Both the position numbers and the translations under genes were made by a program. This document shows positions 54,152 to 62,816 of a stretch of 64,000 bases of DNA, piece after piece (position 1 is the first letter of the stretch; every line of letters starts with the position of its first letter). Source of the DNA: Sphaerisporangium fuscum (GTDB lineage: Bacteria; Actinomycetota; Actinomycetes; Streptosporangiales; Streptosporangiaceae); the NCBI RefSeq assembly GCF_018531465.1, contig NZ_JAHDTF010000003.1:186001-250000 (forward strand), written 5' to 3'. The notes under the pieces were generated by a model. It was not told the DNA's origin. It saw nothing but the letters and a program-made list of their open reading frames with translations, and made no database searches.

Positions 54152-54799
54152 TCACGGGGGCCCGGCGGGGGCGATGCCCTTCAGGAGGGTGGCGACCAGG
54201 TCGTCGGCGAGGTCGCCGGGGACGGCTTCGGCGGCCGGTGGGTCGCCGCCGAACACGCGGGGCAGCACCAGCTCGTGGCACGCTCCGACGATCATCGTGG
54301 CCGCCGCCTCGACGGCGGCGTCCGGCGCGATCCTCCCGAGGTCGCGCTCGGCGCGCAGGTACGCCGTCAGGGCGTCGCGCAGGCCGAGGCCGCCCTCCAG
54401 CGGGTTGGGCAGGTCCTTGAACCGGGCCAGCACCTTGGGCTGGTGCAGCAGGCCGGCGAAGGCGGGCATGATCGCGACGTGCAGTGCCAGGCCGCGGGCG
54501 ATGTAGGCCCGCAGGTTCGCCTCCACGGTGCCCTCGCCGGCCCGCCGCGGCGGCTCGCCCAGCCCGCGCTCGACGGACCGCACGTGGGCGTGCAGGGCCA
54601 GCGCCAGCAGCTCTTCCTTGTCGGCGAAGTGGTTGTAGAGCACGCCGTCGGCCACCCGCGCCTCGCGGGCGATCGTCCGGACGGTGAGCCCGGCCGTGCC
54701 CTGCTCGGCGATGAGGCGTTCGGCGGTCGCGATCAGGTGCTCGCGCAGCGTCCGGTCGCCACCCCCGGCCCGCAGCACGGCCGCTTTTCTCGGAGACAT
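54152..54799 (-). CDS. TetR family transcriptional regulator
   Basis: A 215-residue regulator with the N-terminal HTH (LTVRTIAREARVADGVLYNHFADKEELL) and an all-helical ligand domain. ATG 54799 begins MSPRKAAVL; upstream extension is unlikely. It lies 97 bp downstream of a methyltransferase in the same direction, and the tandem TGAAC-N4-GTTCA palindromes before that gene are its likely operator. Confidence 0.9.
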   Translation of the reverse strand: MSPRKAAVLRAGGGDRTLREHLIATAERLIAEQGTAGLTVRTIAREARVADGVLYNHFADKEELLALALHAHVRSVERGLGEPPRRAGEGTVEANLRAYIARGLALHVAIMPAFAGLLHQPKVLARFKDLPNPLEGGLGLRDALTAYLRAERDLGRIAPDAAVEAAATMIVGACHELVLPRVFGGDPPAAEAVPGDLADDLVATLLKGIAPAGPP

Positions 54800-54896
54800 C
54801 ACGCCACATCGTATTGACGTGCCCGCCCGGCAGCGGGACCACCCGGTTCGCGCCCGCGCGTCGCCGAGACGCATCCGGCGGTCCCGCGCCGGGTGG

Positions 54897-55742
54897 TCAG
54901 GGGCGGACGGCGGTGGTCAGCCAGGCGGCGCCGCTCAGGCGGACGGCGTCGGGCTGGGCGAAGGGGCGCAGCGCCTCGGTCAACGCCTCCCGGGCCCGCC
55001 GCGCGGCGTCCGCGTCGACCTGGCCGAGGATGTGCTGGACGGGGCCCCACGCGCCGAGGAAGGCGGCAGCGTCCTCGACGTCGCGCCCCCAGACCTGCGG
55101 CGCCTCGACGGGCGTCGCCGTCACCTTCTCGAATCCCGCGCCGGTGAGCACCTCGTGGATGCGCGCCGGATCCGACATCGACTCCGGCCCCGGCTCGTGC
55201 GGTCCCCGGCCGCCGACCAGGCCGGGGAGGTGCCGTCGCATCGCGGCGAAGACCGGGCCGAGGTCGCTTTCGCCGATGCCCCGCATGCTGAGGAAGGCGA
55301 CGCGGCCGCCGGGCCGCAGCGCGCGGCCGATGTTGGCGAAGGCGGCGACCGGGTCGGCGAAGAACATGATGCCGAACCGGCTGACGGCGACGTCGAAGGC
55401 GGCGGCGGGGAGCGGGTGGACCTGCGCGTCTCCCTCCGTGAAGGTCACGTTGGCGACGCCCTCGCGCGCCGCCAGCTCGCGCGCCCGGCGCAGCATCGGC
55501 GCCGACAGGTCGAGCCCGGTCGCGTGGCCGTTGTGCGCCCGGCGGGCCGCCAGCCGCGTGACCTGCCCGTTCCCGCATCCGACGTCGAGCACCCGGTCGC
55601 CCTCGCCCGGGGCGGCGGCCTCCAGCAGGTGGTCGTTGAACCCGTTGTTCACCGCGTCGTACCGGTCGTGGTTGTCGGCCCAGTGGTTGCCTTCGTAGCC
55701 GTTCCACGCCTCGGCCTGCTGTGTGTTGACGATCCCGCCCAT
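54897..55742 (-). CDS. SAM-dependent class I methyltransferase
   Basis: A 281-residue methyltransferase: motif I VLDVGCGNGQVT, motif II/Asp in GLDLSAPML, and FGIMFFADP. ATG 55742 follows GGGAGGGCTTG. The substrate is unknown; it is probably a UbiE/small-molecule-type enzyme repressed by the TetR gene downstream. Confidence 0.88.
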   Translation of the reverse strand: MGGIVNTQQAEAWNGYEGNHWADNHDRYDAVNNGFNDHLLEAAAPGEGDRVLDVGCGNGQVTRLAARRAHNGHATGLDLSAPMLRRARELAAREGVANVTFTEGDAQVHPLPAAAFDVAVSRFGIMFFADPVAAFANIGRALRPGGRVAFLSMRGIGESDLGPVFAAMRRHLPGLVGGRGPHEPGPESMSDPARIHEVLTGAGFEKVTATPVEAPQVWGRDVEDAAAFLGAWGPVQHILGQVDADAARRAREALTEALRPFAQPDAVRLSGAAWLTTAVRP

Positions 55743-55763
55743 CAAGCCCTCCCAAGGATATTA

Positions 55764-55791
55764 TGAACGCCTGTTCATGAACGAGCGTTCA
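55764..55791. promoter_or_regulatory. Tandem palindromic operator (TetR type)
   Basis: Two abutting 14-bp palindromes, TGAACGCCTGTTCA (55764-55777) and TGAACGAGCGTTCA (55778-55791), both TGAAC-N4-GTTCA. They lie 22 bp upstream of the methyltransferase start, where they would overlap its promoter. Palindrome size fits a TetR dimer pair. Confidence 0.75.
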
Positions 55792-55839
55792 CAACTGTAG
55801 CCGCCGGGCGGCCCGGGAGGGAAGTCGCGCGGAGGCGGC

Positions 55840-56163
55840 TCAGTTCCAGCCGGCGAGCCGCAGAGGGTGGCGGGGGCTCGCGGCCGGGACGAGGGCCCTG
55901 GGGGCGGCGTCGATCAGGGCCTCGCAGGTGAGCAACTCCCAGTTGCTCATTTCAGGATTCGTCAGAATCGCGGCCACCTGGGCGCGGACGAGTCCGGTCC
56001 CGGTGTCGTCGTCGGTCTGAATTCTTATGGCGGCGTAGCGCGACCCCTGGTGGAATTCCTTGCTCCACTGCCGGGGCAGGAGTGCCAGCATTCCGCTGCC
56101 GTCGATGAGGGCGGTGTCGGACGGGCGTCCCGTCACGTGGCGCATCGTCAACACGACCAGCAT
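55840..56163 (-). CDS. Hypothetical protein, 107 residues
   Basis: Starts at ATG 56163 behind GGGAG. It contains a mixed alpha/beta sequence without membrane segments or a recognised motif (MLVVLTMRHVTGRPSD..., LLTCEALIDAAPRALVPA) and ends in LRLAGWN. It is likely co-transcribed with the 36-residue frame 15 nt upstream. Function unknown. Confidence 0.6.
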   Translation of the reverse strand: MLVVLTMRHVTGRPSDTALIDGSGMLALLPRQWSKEFHQGSRYAAIRIQTDDDTGTGLVRAQVAAILTNPEMSNWELLTCEALIDAAPRALVPAASPRHPLRLAGWN

Positions 56164-56178
56164 GGCCGGATGCTCCCT

Positions 56179-56289
56179 TCAGTCCCAGGTCGTACCGGGA
56201 ACGACACGTGAGCGGGCGGTGGGCGAGGGTGCGGCGGGGAATGTGGCGGTCCTTTCGGACGTACCCGGGAAAGCGGTGCCGGTCTTCAT
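56179..56289 (-). CDS. Possible small peptide gene, 36 residues
   Basis: ATG 56289 is preceded by AAAAGGAATCAGGAA. The frame begins MKTGTAFPGTSERTATF and ends PGTTWD, is rich in Thr, Ser, Pro and Arg with no Cys, and stops 15 nt before the start of the 107-residue gene. It could be a short ORF controlling the next gene or a small secreted or modified peptide. Only the ribosome site and position support it. The remaining ~200 bp up to the TSUP gene show nothing further. Confidence 0.35.
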   Translation of the reverse strand: MKTGTAFPGTSERTATFPAAPSPTARSRVVPGTTWD

Positions 56290-56489
56290 TTCCTGATTCC
56301 TTTTCGCTGGAGGCCGTTTCGTCGGCGGTCGGTTCTTCCATCACCGACTCTGCCTTTTCCGGATCCGGCGGGCCAGGCGTTCCGGCGGCAACAAGTTGCC
56401 CGTTATTGGCCGTTTCCTGCCAGCGGCTTTCCCGTCCCCCTGACGGACCCGCCCGATCTCGCCGCGGCCCGCTGTGGTTGGGTGGGCTC

Positions 56490-57242
56490 GTGACCGTCGC
56501 TGATGTTCTGGGGCTGGCCGGGGTCGGGGTGCTGGCGGGCGTGGTGAGCACGGTGGTGAGCCTGGCCTCGATCGTCTCCTACCCGGCCCTGCTCGCGTTC
56601 GGGCTGCCGCCGCTCACCGCGAACGTCACCAACACCGTCTCGCTGGTGTTCACCGGCATCGGCGCGGCGGCCGGGTCGCGCCCCGAACTCGCCGGGCAGG
56701 GCGGGCAGGTGGCCCGCCTGGGCTGGCTGTCGGCGGCGGGGGGCATGGCCGGGGCGGCGTTGCTGCTGATCACGCCGTCGCAGACCTTCGGCATGATCGC
56801 CCCCTGGCTCATCGCGGCCGCCAGCCTGCTGCTGGTCCGCGCGCCCCGGCCGGAGAGGTTCGCCCTCGCCGCCCGGGAGCGGAACGAGTGGGCGCTGCGC
56901 GCGGGGATCTTCGCGGTCTCGATCTACGTCGGGTACTTCGGGGCGGCCGGCGGCATCCTGATGTTCGCCGTGCTGTCCTCGGCGATCCGCGACTCGCCGG
57001 TCCGGCTCAACGCCGTCAAGAACGTGCTGTCCGCCCTGGCCAACGGCGTGGCGGCGGTCGGGTTCGCACTGTTCGGGCCGGTGCGGTGGGGGGTGGCGCT
57101 GCCGCTCGCGGCGGGTTTCCTGGTGGGCGGCTGGGTCGGCCCGGCGATCGCCCGGCGGCTGCCCGGCCGCACGCTCCGCCTCGCCGCCGCCGTCTCGGGC
57201 CTCTTCGTCGCGGTCAAGCTGGGCGTGGACGCGTACCTGTAG
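56490..57242 (+). CDS. TSUP family (TauE/SafE) membrane permease
   Basis: A 250-residue membrane protein with about eight hydrophobic segments in two repeats; GLPPLTANVTNTVSL and DSPVRLNAVKNVLSALANG are the two conserved TSUP loops. The family moves sulfonates or organic anions. GTG 56490 is chosen because it begins the first helix; longer upstream starts would add a non-membrane tail without conserved features. Confidence 0.87.
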   Translation: MTVADVLGLAGVGVLAGVVSTVVSLASIVSYPALLAFGLPPLTANVTNTVSLVFTGIGAAAGSRPELAGQGGQVARLGWLSAAGGMAGAALLLITPSQTFGMIAPWLIAAASLLLVRAPRPERFALAARERNEWALRAGIFAVSIYVGYFGAAGGILMFAVLSSAIRDSPVRLNAVKNVLSALANGVAAVGFALFGPVRWGVALPLAAGFLVGGWVGPAIARRLPGRTLRLAAAVSGLFVAVKLGVDAYL

Positions 57243-57342
57243 CCCCACGCCCAAGCGTGTCTTACGTAGCGAGATACCGGGAAAAGGTAACGTTTACCGT
57301 TAATCTGGTGATCGCTACCAGGTGTGACGCAAAAGGACGTTG

Positions 57343-58164
57343 ATGTCGACAGAGCAGCCACCACCCGGAGTGGACCCGCACATCCCTAACGCGGCGCGGA
57401 TGTACGACTACTTCCTGGGCGGGAAGGACAACTTCCAGGCCGACCGGGACCTCGCCGAGCTGGTGCTGAGCGCCATGCCCGAGACCCGCGAGGGCACCAG
57501 GGAGAATCGCAGGCTGATCGGCCGCGTCGTCGAGTACCTCACCCGGCAGGGGATCACCCAGTTCCTCGACCTCGGATCGGGGCTGCCCGCGCAGCAGAAC
57601 GTCCACGAGGTCGCCCTCCGGTTCGCACCCGAGGCGCGCGTGGTCTACGTCGACAACGACCCGGTCGTCTGCGCGCACGGCCGTGCCCTGCTCGCCGAGG
57701 GCGACCGGGTGGTGATGGTGCGGGGTGACGTCAGGCGGCCGAAGGAGATCCTCGACCACCCGGACGTCCGGACGACGATCGACTTCGGCGAGCCGGTCGC
57801 GGTCCTGATGATGTTCCTGCTGCATCTCATTCCCGACGAGGACGACCCGCACGGCTTCGTCGCCGCCTACCGCGACGCCGTCGCGCCGGGCAGCTACCTC
57901 GCCATCTCCCACGTCGGCAGCGACGCCGCCCCGGAGCGGACGTCGCGGATCGTCGAGCTCTACCGGCAGGCCAACAGCCCGTTCTGCCCGAGGACCGGGC
58001 AGGAGATCCTGCGCTTCTTCGGCGACTTCGAACTCATCCCGCCCGGTCTGGCCACGGGACTGCCCTCCGAGAGCGTCTGGCCGTTCGTCGACGCCGACAC
58101 GCCGATGTTCGTGGACGAGGAGATGGCCCGGATGGGGTACGCCGGCATCGCCCGCAAGCCCTGA
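57343..58164 (+). CDS. DUF574-family SAM-dependent methyltransferase
   Basis: A 273-residue protein with the typical DUF574 (PF04672) start, PHIPNAARMYDYFLGGKDNFQADRD, then FLDLGSGLPAQQNVHEVA (SAM motif) and VYVDNDPVV. This family is expanded in actinomycetes and its substrates are mostly unknown. ATG 57343 follows AAAGGA. Confidence 0.92.
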   Translation: MSTEQPPPGVDPHIPNAARMYDYFLGGKDNFQADRDLAELVLSAMPETREGTRENRRLIGRVVEYLTRQGITQFLDLGSGLPAQQNVHEVALRFAPEARVVYVDNDPVVCAHGRALLAEGDRVVMVRGDVRRPKEILDHPDVRTTIDFGEPVAVLMMFLLHLIPDEDDPHGFVAAYRDAVAPGSYLAISHVGSDAAPERTSRIVELYRQANSPFCPRTGQEILRFFGDFELIPPGLATGLPSESVWPFVDADTPMFVDEEMARMGYAGIARKP

Positions 58165-58195
58165 CGGACCGTCGTTCGCCCCGGTATGGCGTTCG

Positions 58196-59605
58196 CTAGC
58201 GCTCCCGGCGCAGGGTGCGGAGGAAGCGCCACAGCGCGGAACGGGGCGTCTCCCCGGCGGCGGGCGCGGCGCCCGCCTGCGGCGCTCCCGGCTCCGCGCC
58301 CGGGGTGGCCGCCGGGCCGGGCACGTGGTTCGGGGCGAGCTCGAACTGCACCGGCAGCGCGCGCAGCGCCCGGATGAAGGGGGACGGCCGCCACGGCAAC
58401 TGGTCGGCGGGAAGGGCGAGCCGTACCCTCGAGAAGCGCTCGAACAGCCGGCTGACGGCGATCGCGGTGATGCGGGTGGCGAGCCGCTGGCTCGGGCAGC
58501 GGTGCGGCCCGGCCCCCCAGGCCAGGTGGGCGCGCGTGCTGCGCAGGGCGTTGGGATCGAGGGTGCCCGCGAACAGCGGGTCGGCGTGCGCGCCCGCGAT
58601 GGACAGCATCACCGGGTCGCCCGCGGCGATGACGAACCGGCCCAGCTTCACGTCCACCAGGGGAAAGCGGAAGCTGAGGTTGGCGAACGGCGGGCTGGCC
58701 AGCACCACGCGGTTCATCGTCTCGTCGATGGTCCCCTGCGACAGGCTGGTGCGCACGTCGCGGTTGGTCATCACCTCGACGACGGTGTTGCAGATCAGCG
58801 AGCCGATGTAGTCGCCGATCATGCCCGGCAGCACCACCAGCTCGCGCGCCAGCTCTTCGACGGTGAGGTCCGGGACGGCCGCCAGCATGTAGGAGCCCAT
58901 GTCCTCGCCCGGACGGGTCATCTTGGTGGCCGCCAGGTCGGTGATCGAGGTCATGACCCGCTGGAACGCCACCGCCGCGTCCGGAGCGGCGTCCATCACC
59001 CGCCAGACGTCCATGAGGAAGTCGTCGCCCCGGTCGTTGTCCAGCCCGAGGAGCCGGCAGCAGACCATCAGCGGCAGCGGCCGCGCGAACTGCGCCGACA
59101 GGTCCGCCCACCCGGTGGGGGAGGCGCCTTCCGCGAGCACGTTGATCAGGTCGTCGGCGTACCGCCCGATGGCCTGGGTCAGCATCTGCGCCTGCGGGTG
59201 AGCGGGGTCCTGGTACGGCGCGAGTGCCGCGCTCCAGGCTTCGCGCAGCCTGAGGTGCGGCGCCCCTTCCTGCGTGTAGGAGTTCTGGAGGTCGACCACG
59301 GGCATCAGGGGCCAGTCCGGCGGGACGCGCCCCTCCTGCTTCCACCGCCAGTGGTCGAGATGCTTGCTCCAGATGTCGCCCTCGTTCTGCAGGATCTGCA
59401 GCACTTCGTTGTAGCCGAGCGCCAGCCAGACCGGCACACCCAGCAGCTCGACCGGGGCGACGGGGCCGAACCGGCCGCGCAGCCGCTCGTGGACCAGGGC
59501 GGGGTGGGAGTCGTAGTCCCTGGTCAGGAGCGGCTCGAGGGGCATCGAGGACAGCGGCTGGGGGATCGATGCGGCCCAGGCGTCAGGCATCAAGGGGTGC
59601 TCCAC
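58196..59605 (-). CDS. Non-canonical cytochrome P450 (lacks the ExxR glutamate)
   Basis: A 469-residue P450. The heme loop WGAGPHRCPS has the ligand Cys370, with Trp instead of the usual Phe. At the K-helix position the sequence reads ETMNR (295-299), so Glu of ExxR is replaced by Thr296 while Arg299 remains. The I-helix (GMIGDYIGSLICNT) lacks the usual (A/G)GxxT. Similar motif loss is known in the streptomycete CYP156/157 families. The C-terminus has a 50-residue Pro/Ala/Gly-rich tail. No conservon or ferredoxin gene is adjacent. Start is GTG 59605 or ATG 59590. Activity and substrate are unknown. Confidence 0.85.
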   Translation of the reverse strand: MEHPLMPDAWAASIPQPLSSMPLEPLLTRDYDSHPALVHERLRGRFGPVAPVELLGVPVWLALGYNEVLQILQNEGDIWSKHLDHWRWKQEGRVPPDWPLMPVVDLQNSYTQEGAPHLRLREAWSAALAPYQDPAHPQAQMLTQAIGRYADDLINVLAEGASPTGWADLSAQFARPLPLMVCCRLLGLDNDRGDDFLMDVWRVMDAAPDAAVAFQRVMTSITDLAATKMTRPGEDMGSYMLAAVPDLTVEELARELVVLPGMIGDYIGSLICNTVVEVMTNRDVRTSLSQGTIDETMNRVVLASPPFANLSFRFPLVDVKLGRFVIAAGDPVMLSIAGAHADPLFAGTLDPNALRSTRAHLAWGAGPHRCPSQRLATRITAIAVSRLFERFSRVRLALPADQLPWRPSPFIRALRALPVQFELAPNHVPGPAATPGAEPGAPQAGAAPAAGETPRSALWRFLRTLRRER

Positions 59606-59819
59606 CTCTCCGTCACGGCACGAAGCCTGCCTTCCGCCCGAGAGCGGTCACGTCGTGACGCCGACGTGGAAGAAAAGATGGAGCCTCCTCATCACCGGTT
59701 GATGTGAAAGGCGACACTTTTCGGACACATCCCGATGGGAGTGCGTCGAATCCCCGCGCATTTCCCCAGCCCGAACGAGTTTCGGTCCCCCCCTTATATG
59801 ACTGTCCCTCATGTCTACC

Positions 59820-59970
59820 ACTTCCCTCCTTCCTCCGCAGCCCTGACCTCGCCTTCTCGTGCCAGGTGGTGACCAGGTCGAAGGACTCCCAGGGGCCGAT
59901 GGCGTCGCGGTCGGCGATCAGGGGGAGGCGCCCGCGTTGTCGGCGCCCGGCGGCGAACCGGTCTCGAAGT
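59820..59970 (-). pseudogene. Fascin/actin-crosslinking-like domain remnant
   Basis: Reading leftward from about 59970, the fragment reads LRDRFAAG, then (after one shifted base) ADNAGAS, then (after another) PLIADRDAIGPWESFDLVTW. This is the pattern of fascin-like beta-trefoil domains of secreted actinomycete glycosidases. Two frameshifts and no upstream gene mark it as a remnant. The other parts of the 460-bp gap before the phosphotransferase hold nothing I can support. Confidence 0.45.
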
Positions 59971-60067
59971 GACTGTCAAGCTATTGCTCTTTGCAGTCGC
60001 GAATTTGCGAGAGCCTGCAGGAAAAGGGCGAGACGGAGCCGGGCCGCCTGTGTCAGCATGCTCGGTC

Positions 60068-61076
60068 ATGTTGGAGTACGAGACCGGCGACGAGACGTTG
60101 GCCGCCATCGCCGGCCGGTACGGGATCACCGCCGAGCAGGTGCGGCCCCTTCCCGCGGGGGTGGCCAACCGTGTCTTCCTTCTCGGGGACGACCTGGTCC
60201 TGCGCGTCCCACGGACCGAGCGGTTCCTCCCGGATCTGGTCAAGGAGGCCGGGGTCATCCCCGCCGCCCTGGGTGCGGGCGTGCGGACGCCGGAAGTCGT
60301 CGCCTTCGACGACACCTGTTCGGTGGTGGACGTGCCGTACATGGTGCTCGCCCGAGCGCCGGGAGCAGACCTCGCATGCCTCGACCAGCCCATCGCCGAC
60401 ACCGGCCCTGTCTTCCACCAGGTGGGGAGGGAACTGGCCAAACTGCACCGGCTGTCCCCGGCCACCGCGCCTGACCTTCCCGCCGTCCCCGTGGAGGACG
60501 GCGCGGAGGACCCCTGGACCCTCACCGACCGCCTTCTCGTGGCGGGCTGGATCGACGCCGAGGCCGCCCGCTGGCTCACCGGCTGGTTCGACCGGCTCTC
60601 GGCGCGTCTTCCCGCGGACCCGGGCGTGGTCCTGGTGCACGGCGACGTCGCTCCGCAGAACCTCCTTGTCGTCCCGGGAACGGCCAGGCTCAGCGGGATC
60701 GTCGACTGGGGCGATGCCCAGTGGGCCGACCCTGCCGCCGACTTCGCCAAGATGCCCCTGACCGGCATCCCGGCCATGCTCGACGGCTACCGGCGGGAAA
60801 CCGGCGAGGCGACCTCGACGAGCACACCGGCCTGGGAGGCCCGCGTGCTGTGGTTCCACCTCACCTGGGCCCTCGGACGCCTGGCGGACCCCGTCCCACA
60901 TCCGGGCGAACGCCACTGGACCGCCCCCTCCAGCCGGCCGGCTCCTGGGCCTGCTGGGCGAAGTCGCACAGCAGCCGCCACTGGTCGGCCAGGCCGTGCG
61001 GTACGGGCAGGTCACCGCGACCGAGCCCCGGCCGCCGACCAGCCATACTCCCGTCGTCATACCAGTGGCCTCCTGA
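60068..61076 (+). pseudogene. APH-family phosphotransferase with C-terminal frameshift
   Basis: The N-terminal ~285 residues form an intact aminoglycoside/homoserine-kinase-like fold: VLVHGDVAPQNLLV (catalytic Asp) and GIVDWGDAQWADPAADFA (metal Asp). Near the C5 run at 60924-60928 the frame changes: in the annotated frame the tail becomes Arg/Pro-rich. Dropping one C gives a sensible end, GRLLGLLGEVAQQPPLVGQ..., terminating at 61076. It is either a sequencing error in a homopolymer or a real truncation; the active site is upstream and intact. It is unrelated to the lanthipeptide LanK. Confidence 0.75.
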
Positions 61077-61220
61077 AGTGGTGGAGTGGACCCGTCCGCC
61101 CGTTCGGGACGAGCGGCACCTCCGCGGCGACGCCGAGGTCGGCGGCAACGGCGCCGGCGCGCGGACTCGCCCGGACGGGCGGACGGGAGCATGGGGGGTG
61201 AGAGGGGACGGCGGCGAAGA

Positions 61221-62480
61221 TCAGAGGGAGATCATGGTGGGGTCGGACAGGACGCGCGTGAGCACGACCCCGGCCGCGCCCCGGGAGGCGGCCCCGAAGC
61301 CGAGGCCCGAGGCGGCGAACGAGCAGCGGCCGGTGGGGCCGGCCATGCCCAGGTGGTCGAGCTCGGCCTGGGCCATGGGGATCAGCCGCCCGGCGAGCCG
61401 GGCGAAGTAGCCGCCGAGGACGATGACGCGGGGGTTGAACAGGTGGACGAGCGTGGCCGCCCCCCGGCCGAGCCAGCGGCCCACCTCCGCCACCGCCTCG
61501 TCGACCCGCGGGTCGCCGGCGGCCCGCCGCATCTCGATCTCGGCCAGCCGCTCCTCCGGGTCGCGCACCACCCCGCCGGGCAGGCCGTAGGCGCGGTCGG
61601 GGATGACCATCCTGACCAGCGCGGCCAGGCCCACCTTGGTCTCCCAGCAGCCGGTGCGCCCGCAGCCGCACCGCTCGCCGGCCGGGTCGACCATGACGTG
61701 CCCCACCTCGCCGGCGAAGCCGTCGGCGCCGGACAGCAGCCGCCCGCCCGTGATCACGCCGCCGCCGACGCCGACCTCGCCGGTCAGGTACACCAGGTCG
61801 CGGGTCCCGGCCGCCACGCCGATGGTGTACTCGGCGAGCGCCGCGAGGTTGGCGTCGTTGGCCACGCTCACCGGCACCCCCGGCGCCACGTCGGGCGCCG
61901 CGAGCCGTTCGGCGACCTTCACGCCGTACCAGCGGAGGTTCGGCGCGACCACCACGGTGCCGGTCGGGGTGTCGATGAGCCCGGGGACGGCGACGGTGAT
62001 GCCCGCGACCTTGACGCCGAGCGCCGCGAGCTCTCCCATCGCCTTGGTGGCGATCGTGGCGAGTTCGTCGAGCGACCGCGCGGGGGCCGCGCACATCGCG
62101 TCGAACGAGACGCGCCAGTCGAGCAGCACGCGGCTCGCCAGGTCCACGGCGAAGGCCGCGATGTAGTCGACGTTGACCTCGAGGCCGAGCGCGGCGACGC
62201 GGGCGCCGTCGAGGGCGAGGGCGAGCCCCGGCCGGCCGACCGAGCCGGCGTGCTGCGGGCCGATCTCCTTCACCAGGCCGCGGGCCTGGAGCTCGTTGAC
62301 CAGGCTCGTCACGGTGGTCTTGTTCAGGCCGGTCTCCGCCGCCAGCGCCGTACGGGAGCGGGGACCGTGTTCGTCGAGATGCCGGAGGACCAGGGAGAGG
62401 TTCGCCCGGCGTACCAGGGCCTGGTCGGCGGGCACACCGCGGGCTCCACCGGGGTATCTGTCGTCGTCTTGCGCCAGCAC
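61221..62480 (-). CDS. ROK family (NagC/XylR-type) transcriptional regulator
   Basis: A 419-residue regulator with an N-terminal MarR-like HTH (TALAAETGLNKTTVTSLVNELQARGLV) and a ROK sugar-kinase-like domain (GVGGGVITGGRLLSGADGFAGEVGHVMVDP, zinc motif CGCGRTGCWE). It probably senses a sugar and represses a catabolic operon. GTG 62480 follows AAGGAGG. It is divergent from the PQQ-type sugar dehydrogenase, with a CebR-type box in between. Confidence 0.92.
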   Translation of the reverse strand: MLAQDDDRYPGGARGVPADQALVRRANLSLVLRHLDEHGPRSRTALAAETGLNKTTVTSLVNELQARGLVKEIGPQHAGSVGRPGLALALDGARVAALGLEVNVDYIAAFAVDLASRVLLDWRVSFDAMCAAPARSLDELATIATKAMGELAALGVKVAGITVAVPGLIDTPTGTVVVAPNLRWYGVKVAERLAAPDVAPGVPVSVANDANLAALAEYTIGVAAGTRDLVYLTGEVGVGGGVITGGRLLSGADGFAGEVGHVMVDPAGERCGCGRTGCWETKVGLAALVRMVIPDRAYGLPGGVVRDPEERLAEIEMRRAAGDPRVDEAVAEVGRWLGRGAATLVHLFNPRVIVLGGYFARLAGRLIPMAQAELDHLGMAGPTGRCSFAASGLGFGAASRGAAGVVLTRVLSDPTMISL

Positions 62481-62577
62481 CGCGCCTCCTTGCGTGAGGA
62501 TGTCGCTGGCTTACGGAGGAAATTTAATTCGCATGACTCGCCGAATCTAACGCCGCGTTCGCGACATGCGGCAAGCG

Positions 62578-62591
62578 TGGGAGCGCTCCCG
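62578..62591 (+). promoter_or_regulatory. CebR-type operator between ROK regulator and sugar dehydrogenase
   Basis: TGGGAGCGCTCCCG matches the CebR palindrome at 13 of 14 positions and is nearly identical to the perfect copy before the GH5 cellulase at 51214. It lies in the 336-bp divergent region and could control either gene. Confidence 0.65.
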
Positions 62592-62687
62592 TCATGATAA
62601 CGCTTTGATAACGCACTTTTACGTGCCCGAACGCGAGGGGGTGACAGCGGGATATCCCCTGTGTTAGAAACCGGTGAATTCCTTTGC

Positions 62688-62802
62688 AGCCGGTCCGTAA
62701 GAACTGGACAACCGGCTCGAGGGACCGGAGGCGGCACCCTCTGGGCGTAAGGGCAACAGCGCGGCGGCGCGCGCCTTGCCTGACTGAGCTCCTCAAGTCA
62801 GG
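62688..62802 (+). promoter_or_regulatory. Structured 5' leader of the sugar dehydrogenase
   Basis: Several helices can form: AGCCGGTCC with GGAC/CCGGCT (62688-62717), a competing CCGGTCC/GGACCGG pairing (62690-62728), GAGGG/CCCTC (62719-62741) and CCTGACT/AGTCAGG (62779-62802) just before the ribosome site GGAAGGAAAAG. No known riboswitch class was recognised. Confidence 0.35.
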
Positions 62803-62816
62803 AAGGAAAAGTCCCC

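Noticed and set aside
54897..55742. Methyltransferase as the missing class V N-methyltransferase
   Set aside because: It is 35 kb away, has its own TetR operator, and no motif ties it to peptide N-methylation.
62640..62816. c-di-AMP or cobalamin riboswitch before the sugar dehydrogenase
   Set aside because: Single motifs look similar (for example CCGGTGAATT), but the conserved cores of either class cannot be assembled.
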